Source: Botrytis cinerea B05.10
Taxonomy: Eukaryota; Ascomycota; Leotiomycetes; Helotiales; Sclerotiniaceae
Direction of reading: 5' to 3'
Length of the DNA: 64,000 bases
Assembly (NCBI RefSeq): GCF_000143535.2
Contig: NC_037318.1
Location: 1,984,001-2,048,000 of the forward strand
Of this stretch, positions 1 to 11,500 are shown in pieces. Position 1 is the first letter of the stretch. Each line of letters opens with the position of its first letter. The position numbers were made by a program, and so were the translations under genes. The notes below the pieces were generated by a model. It did not search any database. It was not told the DNA's origin and worked only from the letters and a program-made list of their open reading frames with translations.

Positions 1-458
1 TCCTCGGGATTTGGAACGGGATCTGATAATCGGTACAGGATAATTATCAATCTTTGTATGTACCATAGCCTATTGGATTACCACCATCTTATCATCCTAA
101 TCCACCTATATTAAATTGGTATTAAAACTAATGAAGAGAGCTTTTGATTCGTTGGAAAGTCTGCTTCATGGTGAAGTTGCGACAGTAATTGATGGTGCGT
201 CAACTAGCCCCGCACTTCTCTCTTTTATCCGCTTCCGTATACGGGAATGTTCAATAATATGATGGGTTCATTAATTGGTAAGTAATCATGTCGCATAAGT
301 TGTAGAACCGTGAAATTTGTGTCATTCAAAGAAATCGATCTTCACATGTTCTTGCGATTTGGCAAATTAAGCTTTATATAGCAAAGCACTTTTCTACTGT
401 TCGTGTACAATCAATTCTCTTTAGCGATGTATCAAGGATCTCGAGTCACTCGATAAAA
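1..458. other. Non-coding sequence upstream of the dienelactone hydrolase gene
   Basis: No credible reading frame is visible. It presumably contains the promoter and 5' leader of the gene starting at 459; a run of A residues directly precedes that ATG. Confidence 0.5.
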
Positions 459-1468
459 ATGACTCAACCAAGCGCAGCCTGTTGCAAAGGTACTCCAATA
501 TCGTTACATGGGCCAGAATACAAACTCTCCGGCGAGTTTATTGACATTGGCGGGACAAAATATTGTACATTCCCCTCTTCCATGAAAAAAACTTACTGAG
601 AAATATTATGCAGACGTCACTGGACCCGAGAACGCCACATCAGCCATTGTCTTAGTCTATGACATCTTCGGTTTTTGGACCCAGACGCTCCTAGGCGCTG
701 AAATTCTCGCTGCCACAAAGATTTCATCATCTCCTCAAGGTATAAAGGTATTTGTGCCTGATTTCTTTGGGCCGGGCAATGAAGCAGATATCGCTTATTG
801 GCCTGCGGATACAGGTGAGAAATGGGATTATATCTTCAAGATATTTGAGAACCAAGCGGAAAAGGAAAAGAACCTTAAAAGACTCGGGGAGTTTATGAAT
901 GTGTTAAAGGAAAGAGATGAAGTAAAGAATGTGAAGAGTTGGGGGATTGCTGGATACTGTTGGGGTGCAAAGGTTCGTAAATCTTACTTTGGACATTTAT
1001 TACATGCATAAAGCGAACATTATGAAGTCCTGACAATTAATAGATAGTGACAATGGCTTCACAAGAAGGAACTATCTTCAAGGCAGGAGCTCAAACACAT
1101 CCATCTTTGGTAGACCCGGAAGATGCCAAATTGGTAACGATTCCACAAATTGTTCTACTTAGTAAGGATGAGAATAAAGAGGTTTGTGCCATTGTCTCAA
1201 ACAAATAGGATAACGCTGATGAAATTTCTGTAGCAATGCAAAACATATGAGAACAATGTGAAGGTCGAAAAGTACTTTGAGGCTTTCGATGATCAAGTGC
1301 ACGGCTGGATGTCTTCAATGTGAGTAACTTATTAGCTTAGAAGCTTAGTATGGCCTTTTGCTGATCAAAAACTTCCCAAACAGGGGTGATTTGGAAAATC
1401 CAAGGACTCGTGAAGAATACTATCGTGGATATAAATTGTGGAGTGAATTTTTTGCCAAGTATCTATGA
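459..1468 (+). CDS. Dienelactone hydrolase family protein (five exons)
   Basis: Alpha/beta hydrolase of the dienelactone hydrolase (DLH) family. The family opens lactone rings such as dienelactones in aromatic (chlorocatechol/beta-ketoadipate-type) breakdown; the true substrate here is unknown. My model is exons 459-564, 614-972, 1044-1181, 1234-1319 and 1384-1468, all introns GT-AG and 49-71 nt, giving 257 aa, the usual length. The nucleophile is Cys151 in GYCWGAK, the acid is probably Asp197 in LLSKDE, and the base is His224 in QVHGWM; the tail GDLENPRTREEYYRGY is typical of the family. Without splicing the frame looks broken near 1210, but a 52-nt intron (1182-1233) repairs it, so I read the gene as intact. 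The start is the first ATG giving the conserved Cys-Cys-rich N-terminus (SAACCKG). No signal peptide is visible, so probably cytosolic. Confidence 0.88.
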
Positions 1469-1868
1469 GATATTGGGCAAGTCTATTAAAAGGAAATAGA
1501 TCAAGGATTCTCTTGAACAATAACAGAACAGAATCAGTACTGATATGTGTCTAATTCTCTCTGGAATAAGATAGATGTTGGAGTTTCGAGAAGATTGTCG
1601 TCCGAAATTTCCACGTGATATGGTTGACTTGAAACTAGCTTCCCCACAGATTCCCCGCACTCGTCATGAAGCTAATCGACACATGACATTTGGTCTTTCA
1701 ATTGTTAGACATCATGATTAAAATTGTATTCCAATAATAGGTATAATTGCAAAAGTAAGATGCTTCTTGAATATGGAGAGATAAATTACAAACATACTGT
1801 TCGGCGAAACTATCTTCGGATTTAATAATAGGCTGTCGGACGTTCTGAAATATGGCTCCATTGGGTTC
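1469..1868. other. Intergenic sequence
   Basis: I see no convincing gene here. Short frames occur on both strands, but none resembles a known protein. It separates the DLH gene from the paralogue remnant. Confidence 0.5.
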
Positions 1869-2213
1869 ATGGAAAATATGGAAGGCGAAATCCCATCGTC
1901 AGAAGAATTGACAAAGCGCGGAGGAAAGAATAAACACCTGAAGGTGTTTTGTAAGGCCCAGTATGCCTTTCGAGGTCTGGATACAAATGGTAGAATAGAC
2001 GAACTTGACGATAGGCTTTGCACCAACGAGCATAAACCAGTTTTCTCAGAACTTGTGAAATTTTAGAAGAATCTTAGACAAAGGGCAGCAGATGAACTTG
2101 AGGGTTCATGGAGGAATAGGCTCACAGATGACCAAATGGCAGAAGAAGACGCGAAGCGATTTCTGCTAGAAAAATTCCCAACTAATTCGAACATAACCTC
2201 GCAACCCCAATAA
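1869..2213 (+). pseudogene. Truncated paralogue of the downstream 478-aa protein gene
   Basis: The translation contains FCKAQYAFRGLDTNGRID, which aligns with FWKAQCFFRGLKRTGTVYE of the gene at 2655-4091, followed by a matching EHKP/GHKP segment. A TAG at 2064-2066 stops the frame. The same frame then continues with RQRAADELEGSWRNRL and FLLEKFPT, matching KQKAEAEQESRWNNEL and FLKEKFPT of the intact gene, before a TAA near 2213. Homology ends there, so only about the first third of the family is left. The two copies are in tandem in the same orientation about 440 bp apart, so this is most simply a partial tandem duplication or a dying older copy. The N-terminal limit is uncertain. Confidence 0.75.
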
Positions 2214-2654
2214 CTTTTTATTCGTGACGATTGAAAGATATCCCAATGATTGATCATCAAGCCGCAAGCTCCAACAATATTCAACAGGGCAGTAGCCGTA
2301 GCTTGATATAACTTTGAACTGATCAAATCTCGACTTTGTGATTTGGCAATACAGTTTAGTTCGCGGTGAGCACTCATCATTTCATTTGAGAGTATCTGTG
2401 TATGATCTGGTTGTTCCGTGCCATTCTATTCATTTTCAGACTCGAAATATAAACTATTTTTGATCCGGCTAACTTTAACTCACAAGTCTTATCGAATCTG
2501 GCTATTCAGCCGTATGTTGCAGTCGACACTACTAATTCAACAACAATCATTTCTAAAGACAAGGCAAGTTGTACGATTAAACAAATATTTGAGTCTTCAT
2601 TTCCCTCTGCATTATTCTCAGCACCTCTACCTCTTTTAGCACAGCAGAGTCACC
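2214..2654. other. Intergenic/promoter region of the 478-aa gene
   Basis: No supported gene. It ends with a pyrimidine-rich stretch just before the ATG at 2655 (context CACCATGAG, a good fungal start context). Confidence 0.45.
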
Positions 2655-4091
2655 ATGAGCGGTATTGACCCATTAGATTCCTCCATCAGGAAGAAAATAC
2701 TTCCGATCGAAAGAAAATTTGGTAACAATAAATTAATCTACGATGGTTACGGTATAAAGTCAAACAGCCATACATTTGATTCTAACCTCGAAACACGATT
2801 TCCATCTGCTGATGGTTGTGGAACGCTTTCAGAGTCCTTTTGGAAAGCTCAATGCTTTTTCAGAGGTCTTAAAAGGACCGGGACAGTCTATGAAATGATA
2901 GATAGGTTGCGAAAAGATGGACACAAACCAATGCTGCCAAAGCTGATTGCATTGGAAACGGCAATGGATGATGACTACAATATACGATATATTATAGCAA
3001 GAGAAGAATTAGAAAAGGAGAAACAGAAGGCAGAAGCCGAGCAGGAGAGCAGATGGAACAACGAATTGGACGATCTTGAAAAAGCTCGCAAGAACCCAGA
3101 AAAGTTCTTGAAGGAAAAGTTCCCAACATTCCTAGATTCCGAGCAAGAAAACGTTGTTTTCATGACAATTGACTCATCATTAGTAGCCGAGATTCGAAAA
3201 GCTGCCCTATCACTCGGTCTCACATACAAATCATTGGAAGTTTCAAAATTCGACGAACCACCACGCCGAAGAGACCTTTGCTCGCTCATCCATATAACCG
3301 TGGGAGGAAGCGAACCTGCTGTTGAGAATAAACTTCAGGACATACATCAGATCCGAGGTAAAGCAATACAAAAGGCTCGGGAAGCTATGAAAAATGCTCG
3401 AGACGTTATTAGCGAAGCCCAAGATGATGTAATCCGTGCATCACGCGACAAAAACTGGGACGTAACTGGAGATTGGCATATATCCTGCTTAGAAATGGAA
3501 AGGAGATGGTCCACTCCTCTCACGCTTAAGATATACAGTCAAAAATCTGATGGTCAATTCCAAATGTTTGGCGAGTTTAATTTCGGCGGGGTATCGGGTC
3601 TGTTCCGGTTTGAACAACAGTTTCCAACTGTTGAGACAAAGTCGGTTAGACTAGCTGATCTGAATGTCAAGCGAGGGAAGATCACTTTCAAAAAGAACGA
3701 GAAGAAGAAAAAAGACGGCAACGATGACGATATCGAATGTACAAGGCTCAAGGCCAAACGTATTTGGTGCAAATCTAGACCGGAAGCCTTCTCATTTCCT
3801 GCCAGAGACAAGCCATCTTCCCACAATCCAACGTGGAACTATCGATGGCGCGGGGAATACAAAATAGATAGCGAGCCCGTTCCAGGTCAATATCTTTGTT
3901 CGATTACTTTCAGTGAACCCTTGGGTACAACACTGACTGGCACATTCGGAGGCGACCTTTACAAGGCTTGGAGGGAGGATATGGTGTTCACAGGTGTTAA
4001 GGTTGGTATCTTAGGCCCTTCTTCTATTGATATCGAAGAGGAATGGCATGAAAGACAAAATATAATATATGATAGTGACATACAGGACTAA
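2655..4091 (+). CDS. Fungal protein of unknown function, 478 aa, single exon
   Basis: I cannot name a function. From about residue 55 a short SAP-like helix-turn segment (FWKAQCFFRGLKRTGTVYE then DRLRKDGHKP) resembles small N-terminal modules of fungal hypothetical proteins. Residues about 110-155 form a charged coiled coil rich in Glu, Lys and Arg, and a second helical stretch follows near 240-265. From about residue 270 there is a W-rich beta segment beginning WDVTGDWHISCLEMERRW and continuing to FGEFNFGGVSGLFRF. I recall this pattern from uncharacterised ascomycete proteins. There is no signal peptide or membrane segment. Start context is good and the frame is uninterrupted. A broken partial copy lies just upstream, so the family is duplicating or decaying here. 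Confidence 0.8.
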   Translation: MSGIDPLDSSIRKKILPIERKFGNNKLIYDGYGIKSNSHTFDSNLETRFPSADGCGTLSESFWKAQCFFRGLKRTGTVYEMIDRLRKDGHKPMLPKLIALETAMDDDYNIRYIIAREELEKEKQKAEAEQESRWNNELDDLEKARKNPEKFLKEKFPTFLDSEQENVVFMTIDSSLVAEIRKAALSLGLTYKSLEVSKFDEPPRRRDLCSLIHITVGGSEPAVENKLQDIHQIRGKAIQKAREAMKNARDVISEAQDDVIRASRDKNWDVTGDWHISCLEMERRWSTPLTLKIYSQKSDGQFQMFGEFNFGGVSGLFRFEQQFPTVETKSVRLADLNVKRGKITFKKNEKKKKDGNDDDIECTRLKAKRIWCKSRPEAFSFPARDKPSSHNPTWNYRWRGEYKIDSEPVPGQYLCSITFSEPLGTTLTGTFGGDLYKAWREDMVFTGVKVGILGPSSIDIEEEWHERQNIIYDSDIQD

Positions 4092-4946
4092 AGGCTCACG
4101 ACAGGATGAGGTAGACGACAAAATTGATAGTATGATAATGAAGGCATAAGGAGTTATCAATACGGGACTCAATACAGATTATGCAGATGCATATTTAGAA
4201 TAATTTAGATGCAAAGCAAGCATAAGTCACTCTCAAGCTCGCAGCGACGGATGCAATATCATCTCGATTCATAGTTTGGCAGTTACAACTATAATCTAGG
4301 TACAACATCACAATATTTTAAACTCTCCCGTTCTTAAATATGTATCTGCGATCAAGTGTCATCACAGTATTTACGAAAATGTACTGTTGATGATTTGTTC
4401 CCTACATCAACAATTCATTTCCATCCGAAAAATTTGGTCACCCTTGAAAAATCCCAACTTTCCACCGGAGAGAGATATGAAAAAATTAAACTATCCAAGA
4501 AAAGAAATATGTTTCTTCAAGCTCTCAGCCTCAAGCCCCATACCCACCATGTTTCACCCCCCCCTCGCAAACCTCCCACTCCATTGGACCCCAAACCCCT
4601 CCCCAAAATCAGCCTAACAAAAAGCCATACACAAAGGTCTCCCAAAAGGTCACTGCGGCACAGAAACCCACCACCACCAAATACCATCCATTCATTACTC
4701 ACTAACAAATTTCCATTGGCCACAAATCCCCCACGTTCTGCGCTGAGCATGCAGTGCAGCTTGTCGATGTTGCACAGCTGGGCGCACAGGTGGTACGGGA
4801 GCGGGGAGGGATAAATGGTGATCTGCGTCACTTTCTTTCTTTCTTCATGATATATTGTATTACGTTTCTTCTACCTTTATTGTCGTTTTAATTTTATCCA
4901 TATCCTTATATCGAATTCAAGGTTCCGATCTCGTACAATTAATTAA
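4092..4946. other. Intergenic sequence with low-complexity frames
   Basis: Proline/serine-rich frames on the plus strand (4356-4814) and a glycine-rich frame opposite them come from a C-rich tract around 4550-4700 and do not look like genes. The last part is the probable promoter of the gene at 4947. Confidence 0.5.
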
Positions 4947-6316
4947 ATGCCTCGAACGCGCAGTCGTCATGCAGCCCGCATATCCCGACGCAGTCCACCC
5001 CGCGAAACACATTCTGGGGCCGGTATCCGTGCAATTGTGAGGAAAAGCGATATCTGTGTCGGTTGTATAGTATGGCTTCCGTCTAAATTGGAAAGCGATG
5101 ACGATTTAGTTTGTAGTCGTGGGAAAATTTGTTGTAACGGGAGATGCTTGGATGATGAGGGGTATAATCATCCGGTTGTGATTTTGGAGCATGAAGGAAA
5201 CATTTGTTCCGTTGCCATGGTAGAGAATCTCCTTTTTATATGTTCAAAGTTATTGTCTGTAGAGAAAATGAAGGTAGATACCGAGGGGAAGCTAACAACA
5301 CATGTCACCACCGCTAGATAACATCCAAGTCCCGTCAAAAACACAACCAGAAATCCCGCATCGCGATATCTCAAACCCCTGAGAATCTAGAAGACCTAGA
5401 TACCGATCTCGAAAGAAAACTCTATCTCGAAGCAGGAGAAATGAATAAACCTTCCTTTATTATTACTGAGCATGTTTTCCCAGTCCCCTTCTCAAAGCTC
5501 CGCGCTATTAGCTTTAAACCCGATTCCAGAGCTTTCGATACAAGAATTTGTAAAACTAGTTATCTGGAATTGATAGGGAAATTTGAGATGGATAAGGATG
5601 GAGTGGAATGGGTGGATACGGTGGTCATGAAGGGGAAGGAAGGAAATGTGAAAGCTGAGAGGAGAAGAAAGGCACAGAGGGGACTAAGAGTTACATTCAG
5701 AGATCCTTGGGAGGAGATTAGAGGAGACGTATTGGCTTCGCATCAAAGCTTTGAGGTCATGGAACATCCTTTGGATCAGAGAAATCTTTCTGAACCAGCC
5801 CCATTTACAAATTTCCCTGGTCTTCCGCAAACTCTACAAGCACAAACTATTCCCACAATCCCGTCGCCAGGATGGTACACCTATAACCGCGCAACGAGTC
5901 TCGCGAGCGAACGCCAATCTCTCATCCAAAACTCGTATCCTATCCCCTCTCATCTTCCACCTTCTCCATTGCCTTCTCCGCCTTTGCAAACAGGGCATCA
6001 ACAATACCATATTGATGTCCCACCTCGTCCTTCACGTCCAAATCACCATACAGATGTCCCATCCCGTCCCTCACGTCCCAATTACCACGTTTCCCTTCCG
6101 TCAGTTGAAAGATACGATCGATCGCATTGGGACGCAAGGATACGTAATACCAATTCCCGGACTCATGATTTGGAGGGTGGAAGACTCGGTAGTAGGAGCG
6201 GGAACGGGAATGGGAATGGAGAAGAGGGGGATTCACACGAGGGAGATTTATTCGTGCAGCTTGTGGTTGTATTTTTGGTACTGGGAGGATTTGTTTGGTG
6301 GTCGTATGGGAAGTAA
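4947..6316 (+). CDS. Ascomycete protein of unknown function with C-terminal membrane segment
   Basis: Two exons, 4947-5219 and 5318-6316, joined by a 98-nt GTAGAG...TAG intron with a perfect GCTAACA branch site, give 423 aa. The N-terminus is basic (MPRTRSRHAARISRRS), followed by a Cys-containing domain (DICVGCIVWLPSKL, then CSRGKICCNGRCLDDEGYNHPVV). I recall this start and the G-x-x-YNHPVV pattern from a widespread ascomycete family without an assigned function. The middle of exon 2 is basic, then Pro/His-rich and repetitive (around 5990-6090). The C-terminus has one hydrophobic helix (QLVVVFLVLGGFVWW) four residues before the end, so it may be tail-anchored. The first exon alone would end at a stop inside the intron, which is why the gene looks like two unrelated frames. 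Confidence 0.68.
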
Positions 6317-7946
6317 TTTTTGGATAAGAGGTCGGGGAACATGAGTTTTCTGGGGCGAAAATGATGATAAATTGAGATTTGGAAAGAATTGATTGATTTA
6401 GCGAGGTAGTTTGGGGGTATATGCATATCAGGCGTTGGGGTTGAATATTTATTGGAACTATTTTCTTTAGCGAAGCCGACTAGTGAAGGGGAATATAAAG
6501 CTTCATGTGGATAGTTCAAAGCAGTATTATATAGCACAACAGTATGAAAGTTCGCACAGGAATTCAATTTTCAGCTCTATATAAAATAATGGATTGATCA
6601 GAAATACTCTACAGGTCAATCTAGCTTTCAATAAACTCCCAGATAACTGCCACTGCAACCCCACATAGGAAACTTATTAGCATCCTGTTAATCTAATTCC
6701 ATGTACTCGAGCAGACAATAACATTATTTAATCGTGCGACCTTCAGCTATATAGCCTTCCAGATAGAACTCGTAGAGTGAAACCAGAGTCATCCATTTTG
6801 CTCTCGAGTTTCACATGATCTCGCCAGACGAGGTGAGGTCATCGCATAAAAACTCGGTCGAGAATCTCCCGGACCTTAAATCGGGTGTCCTATTTTCCAG
6901 CCACCCCTGTTTTGGGCCACTCTGTATTACGAAAAATCTCAAAAAATGATATTCTTAATTTTCTTATTTGTAAATAGAATTTATTGAAAATTTGTATATA
7001 TGTAATTCAGATCGTTTCAAATTTAATTTAAAGTTTTTAGATTTTTAAGATTTTTAAGATTTTTAAGATTTTTAAGATTTTTAAGATTTTAAAGATTTTT
7101 TGGAATTGAGATTTAAAGTTTCAAAATATTCGTTTTTAAATTTATATAGGAATTATATACAGATTTTAAGACTTTTATAAAATCTTTAATAATTTTCTAA
7201 AAGAAATTGCTAAAAATAAATTATAAAATTTTATTATAAATTTATAATATGTCTATACTGATAATTTTAAAAGAAAGAATTTCTTATAAATCAGTATTTA
7301 AAAAAAATACTCTCGAAATTGTAAGAATTATTTTTCCCCACCTAAATTATATCTCTAGAACTATTAATTTTTATAAAAAAATTTAGAATCCTTATATAAA
7401 CTCAAGTTTCAAACTCTTAAAAATATAAATACGTTTCTTTTAATAATTGCCATTAAAAAATTATTAGAGATTTTACAAAAGGTTTGAATTTAAATATGAT
7501 TCTCATATAAAGTTAAAAATCGATATTTTAAAATATTAGATTCCAATTCAAAAAAATCTTAATAATCTGAAATTTTAATACATTACTAATATTGATATGT
7601 AGATTGGTTGATTTTAATTTTATAAAATTATATTATATTTTAATGAAAATATTAATTAATCAAAAGAGTGATTTTTGGTGTAAAGGAAAGACACAGTACG
7701 CTGAGTGCATAAGCATCAGAACCAATAGGAACGGCTGATGGCATCCGCGCGGTTACACCCGGTACCGAGAATTTCCTAAGTAGAAAGGGATTCTGGTCAG
7801 AGCGGCCTTCGCATCTGATTCCTCACGCGGTGAAAGTTCGTCATAGTATAAGAAAATAGAGTATGTGAAGTTGTGGTCTTATTTTACTAGTTGTCCACGC
7901 AATAGATATCCTTGTTTGAAGAAGTTTCTCAAAAAGCCTCGGCTTA
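6317..7946. other. Intergenic region with a RIP-like AT-rich block
   Basis: 6317-6930 is ordinary non-coding DNA. From about 6940 to 7680 the sequence becomes very AT-rich with frequent TpA and no frame, like RIP-mutated repeat DNA elsewhere in this window. Near 6920 and 7680 weakly similar inverted ends (TTACGAAAAATC against TTACACCAAAAATC) might be termini of a decayed element; I do not rely on that. 7680-7946 has normal composition and holds the 3' region of the P450. Confidence 0.5.
7039..7092. repeat. Short tandem repeat, unit AGATTTTTAA
   Basis: About five consecutive 10-bp copies of AGATTTTTAA with minor variation at the end, lying inside the AT-rich block. Confidence 0.85.
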
Positions 7947-9554
7947 TCATCTGCTTGTTACAGATAAATTAAGATAGAGCGGATTTTTCTCCCATACCAA
8001 AAAGGCTTTTTGGGTGTACCAATCCCATTCGTTTTCCCCAAGACTCAAATCAAAATTCCAAATCAATTTCGCCAAAATTAGACGCACCTCCGTGAGACCA
8101 AAAGCCTTGCCCACACAATCCCGTGGGCCAACACTGAATGGGTGGTAAACATTGGTATTGTGGGGCTTAATTTTGGAGTCTGGCAACCAGCGTTCTGGGA
8201 TAAACTCTTTCGGGGAGGCAAAATTAGCTGGGGATGTATATGCAGCTAATTGACAGAATGTGATGAGTGTCTGTAACGCAATCAGTAAATTCCCATGCTC
8301 GAGGTATTGAGGTGCATACTCCAGTGGGTAGCCAGTAGCCGCATGCTTCCATTCCAGGTTCGGTGACAATCCGAGGCAAGACCATGGGTAGTGAAGGGCA
8401 TAGTCTCATAGCCTCATCTAGAACTGCATTGAGATATGGCAACTCAGCAACCGCAGATGCCCCAATTTCCTCTTCTCGGTCAAAGGTTTGTCGAACTTCA
8501 GCTGCTAAAAGGCGATTGGCTTCAGGGTTTCTCACGATCTGGTAGCAGATGGCTGCAAGCGTGCTAGCAACTGTTTCACTACCCGCTATCATAATGTCGC
8601 CAATAGCATTTTCAGTCTCGATTATTGACAAAGCCTTTCCGTTTTCACGATCGGTGAAATAGGTCATTAGATCATTCTTACCCGGAGTTTCTCCTTGAGC
8701 TTGCCTTTGATGGGTGAAATAATTCAATGATTTGTTATAAGCCATCTGCTTCTGCCGAGAAATCTTTGGGACAATCCATGTGTAAAGCATTTCAAGTCCT
8801 AGAATGCGGGGAACAACTGCTTGTGTGAAAGCATGCATGACCCTTCGTAATGCGTTGACGAGATAATGAAATTCATTATTCTCCAAGGAATGAAAAGACT
8901 TGCTAAAGGCGAGATCGCCGACAATATCAAAGGCTGCGTATTCGAACCAATCGACAATGTCTATGGGTGCATTCTTCGATGCTTCGGCCTTTAACTGAGT
9001 TATCAATATATCGGTGTACTGAAGAATCATAGGTTCGTGTTCTCGCATAGACTTTTCTGTGAAAGCAGCGGCAAACGCCCGACGGAAACGTCCATGCTCG
9101 GCTGGCGGGGATGCCATAATACCGTATGAGCCATTATTAATGCGGGGTCGATACCAGAAAGGACTTTTAGGGAGATATGATGTCTTGCGGTATGGGGCGT
9201 AGAATGCATCCCATGCTCTTTCGTCGGTGAAGGAGACTTCGTTCGAGGCAATGCGAACGACAGGTCCGTACTCTTCATGCAACGATGCAAGTTTATGCAC
9301 CAATTCTCCGCGCCGCAAAGCCCAGACAAAGGGGATTCGAGAAAGAATCCAATGCGGTGGCCCTGGGATAGGAGCCAAGGGGTGAAGCTTGAGCCTGAAG
9401 AACGCCCACGTGAAAACGTTCTATTGAAGTAAGTAAAGGTGCCAAAAATAAAAGGTTCATATTGATTGAAGCGACTCACTAAAAAGGCAATCAAGACAAT
9501 AACGCTCAGCCAGTGAATCGTTTCTAATCCACGCAGTAGTCCGAGTTTTTCCAT
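7947..9554 (-). CDS. Cytochrome P450 monooxygenase, CYP65/Tri11-like
   Basis: Membrane-bound haem monooxygenase, probably on the ER facing the cytosol. Exons (minus strand) are 9480-9554, 8320-9420 and 7947-8270; the introns are 59 and 49 nt, GT-AG, both phase 0. The product is 499 aa, full length. Residues about 12-25 (HWLSVIVLIAFL) are the N-terminal anchor, then a Pro-rich hinge (HPLAPIPGPP). The I-helix oxygen-binding motif AGSETVAS lies near 304, ExxR near 361-364 (EAMR), PERW near 417, and the haem-binding FSVGPRDCVG has its Cys at about 444. The opening part and the phrase YGPVVRIASNEVSFTDERAWD resemble fungal P450s annotated as isotrichodermin C-15 hydroxylase-like; the actual substrate cannot be inferred. 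All key residues are present, so the gene looks functional although it sits between AT-rich repeat blocks. Confidence 0.93.
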
Positions 9555-10029
9555 TTTGTTATGGTGTGTACCTAGATACCAATTGTTGTTGTTTTTATTG
9601 TTGATATTGAGGAATTTTTTTGGGTCACAATCATCTTAAAGTAACCAGGAGAAAGATTATAGCTGCTAACTAACCTGCACTCTTGGGTCGCGAGCACCCA
9701 GAAATCTACTTGTATTCGTCTCATTTTTCTTCAGGTGGCAGGTGGCAGGTGGGTAGCATTGAAAACGTCTCCGCCACCAGACCACACACTCGGTGAACCG
9801 AATTGTGAAGTATCTGTTGGCTATCCGTTGAGTGTGGTTGGCTCGGGCGACTCCTGCATAGCAAGCCCAAATGTTATCTTCCGAGTTCTGTATCTAATAC
9901 ATGAAAGCTGCCGAACGCCTGATCTGGAGATTGGGCGACTATTCATGCCATCAAATATTATGCTCAGGGTTGGGTGGGCTTGTAGATATGAAATAAGAAA
10001 ATGATTGGCCATTTCGAGACCCCTACAGT
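9555..10029. other. P450 upstream region
   Basis: Normal-composition non-coding DNA between the P450 start and the first transposon. Short opposing frames at 9735-10012 have no recognisable content. The stretch should contain the P450 promoter, cut off at 10030 by element A1. Confidence 0.5.
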
Positions 10030-10448
10030 CCCTGTAGTGGCAGAATCCGCGATTGACGAAGTAAACACTTCGTTAGTATAATAAAATCTTCAATACTTTT
10101 ATTATTTATTAAAAAGAAGGGTTTTTATAATATTAATGGATTTGTAGAAGTAAACTAAATGGAAATATATATTATATATTATATAATGGATTCGTAAAAA
10201 CAAACGAAATGGAAATATACCTTAACGTGGTTTATCATCGAGTGGATCATATCATCGAGTGGATCACTTTCACTTCAACTATTTACATATCAATTCAATA
10301 TATGTTTTATTAATTAATTATTATGGAATTTATAAATAATGAAGCTTGAATACTTCTAATTATTAAAGCTATTTATAAAGATAAAAAACTTAATATATAA
10401 TGATTTATTAAATTATATAATATACTATTTATAACACTATATTATAAA

Positions 10449-11500
10449 TTGAATAGTTTAACTCCATATATCGAAATACAAGCGAATCGATATAAACTTA
10501 TAAAATTAAAAGAAGAGATCATTATTCAATATATTTTTGATATAAATTTGAAAGGTTTTTTATTTAAATTTAAGAATATAGAAAATATAACAAATTATAT
10601 TTTCAAATTGAAAGGTGCAAAACGTATCAAGAAATTCTGAATATATTGATTTATAAAACATTGAATCGAATTAAAAATGTATTTTAAATGTATTTATAAT
10701 TTTCAAAGAGTTTTTTATAAGGATTTTAAGCTTATTGAAAAGTGATTTCAATTAATTGTAAATATATAAACAAAATACAACATTTTGAATAAAGATTTCT
10801 ATAATTTTAATAAAATAGATTTTATAATAATAATTATTATTAATATTGAAAAATATAATAAAAGCAAATTAATATAATTAAATAATTGAAAATAGATTAT
10901 AGTAATAATATATAAAAATGAAAAGAATGAAATTATTCCTTTATTTTTAATAATTCAAGAATAAATTTATCTTTTCAATTGATATATTGAAATCAATCTT
11001 TTTATGGAATAGATTATTAAATCTATATTTAATAAATAAATAAATAATAAGATAGATTTAAAATGATTGAAATATTTCAATAAGTATATTAAAAATCAAA
11101 AAAAGAATAAATATCGAATATTAATATTAAATAAATATAAAAGTTATAAATCAATAGCTTTTCAAATATACTATAAAAAGAATAATATTATATATTTATA
11201 TTTATTATTGTATTCAAATTATTTAATTCAATTATTTGATATTGATTGTTTTAACAATCTAAAATATTCATATAGTAATCAAATTAATAGATTTATCAAA
11301 ATATATATCAATTATATTTTGAAAATTGAATTCCTTATAGCTTTTAAAATTGTATATAAAAAATCAATCATCTTTTAAAATATCAAATCAGAATTCCAAA
11401 AAATAAATTTAATTCCATTTAATCCTAAAACTATATTTTCAAAATTAAATATTCAAATTTATATACCTACCCCCCCCCCCCCCCCCCCCCCCTCTTTCAA
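10449..11500 (+). pseudogene. Decayed pogo/Fot1 transposase (HTH/CENP-B plus DDE-1 fragments)
   Basis: The piece at 10449-10660 keeps the pattern of the N-terminal helix-turn-helix of pogo transposases (EEIIIQYIFDINLKGF, then GAKRIKKF ended by stops). The piece at 11067-11378 keeps the DDE-1 region: YRILILNKYKSY where the family has a D-G-H-x-S motif, KKNNIIYLYLLLYS where it has ...P.HSSH, and LFDIDCFNNLKYSY where it has L-DVGCF-PLK. The Asp/His residues expected at the catalytic positions are replaced by Asn/Tyr, as C-to-T and G-to-A changes would do, and many frames are closed by TAA. It ends near the poly-C run that falls where relatives have a Pro/Thr-rich stretch. Confidence 0.8.
11470..11492. 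repeat. Homopolymer of 23 C residues
   Basis: An uninterrupted C run in an otherwise AT-saturated element. Its position matches the Pro-codon region after the DDE domain of the transposase. Its exact length may be unreliable in the assembly. Confidence 0.9.

Noticed and set aside
1182..1240. Frameshift in the dienelactone hydrolase gene
   Set aside because: A 52-nt intron with good GT-AG borders restores the frame exactly, so the gene is intact.
4356..4831. Overlapping Pro-rich (plus) and Gly-rich (minus) frames
   Set aside because: Both come from one C-rich low-complexity tract; no homology or splice continuation.
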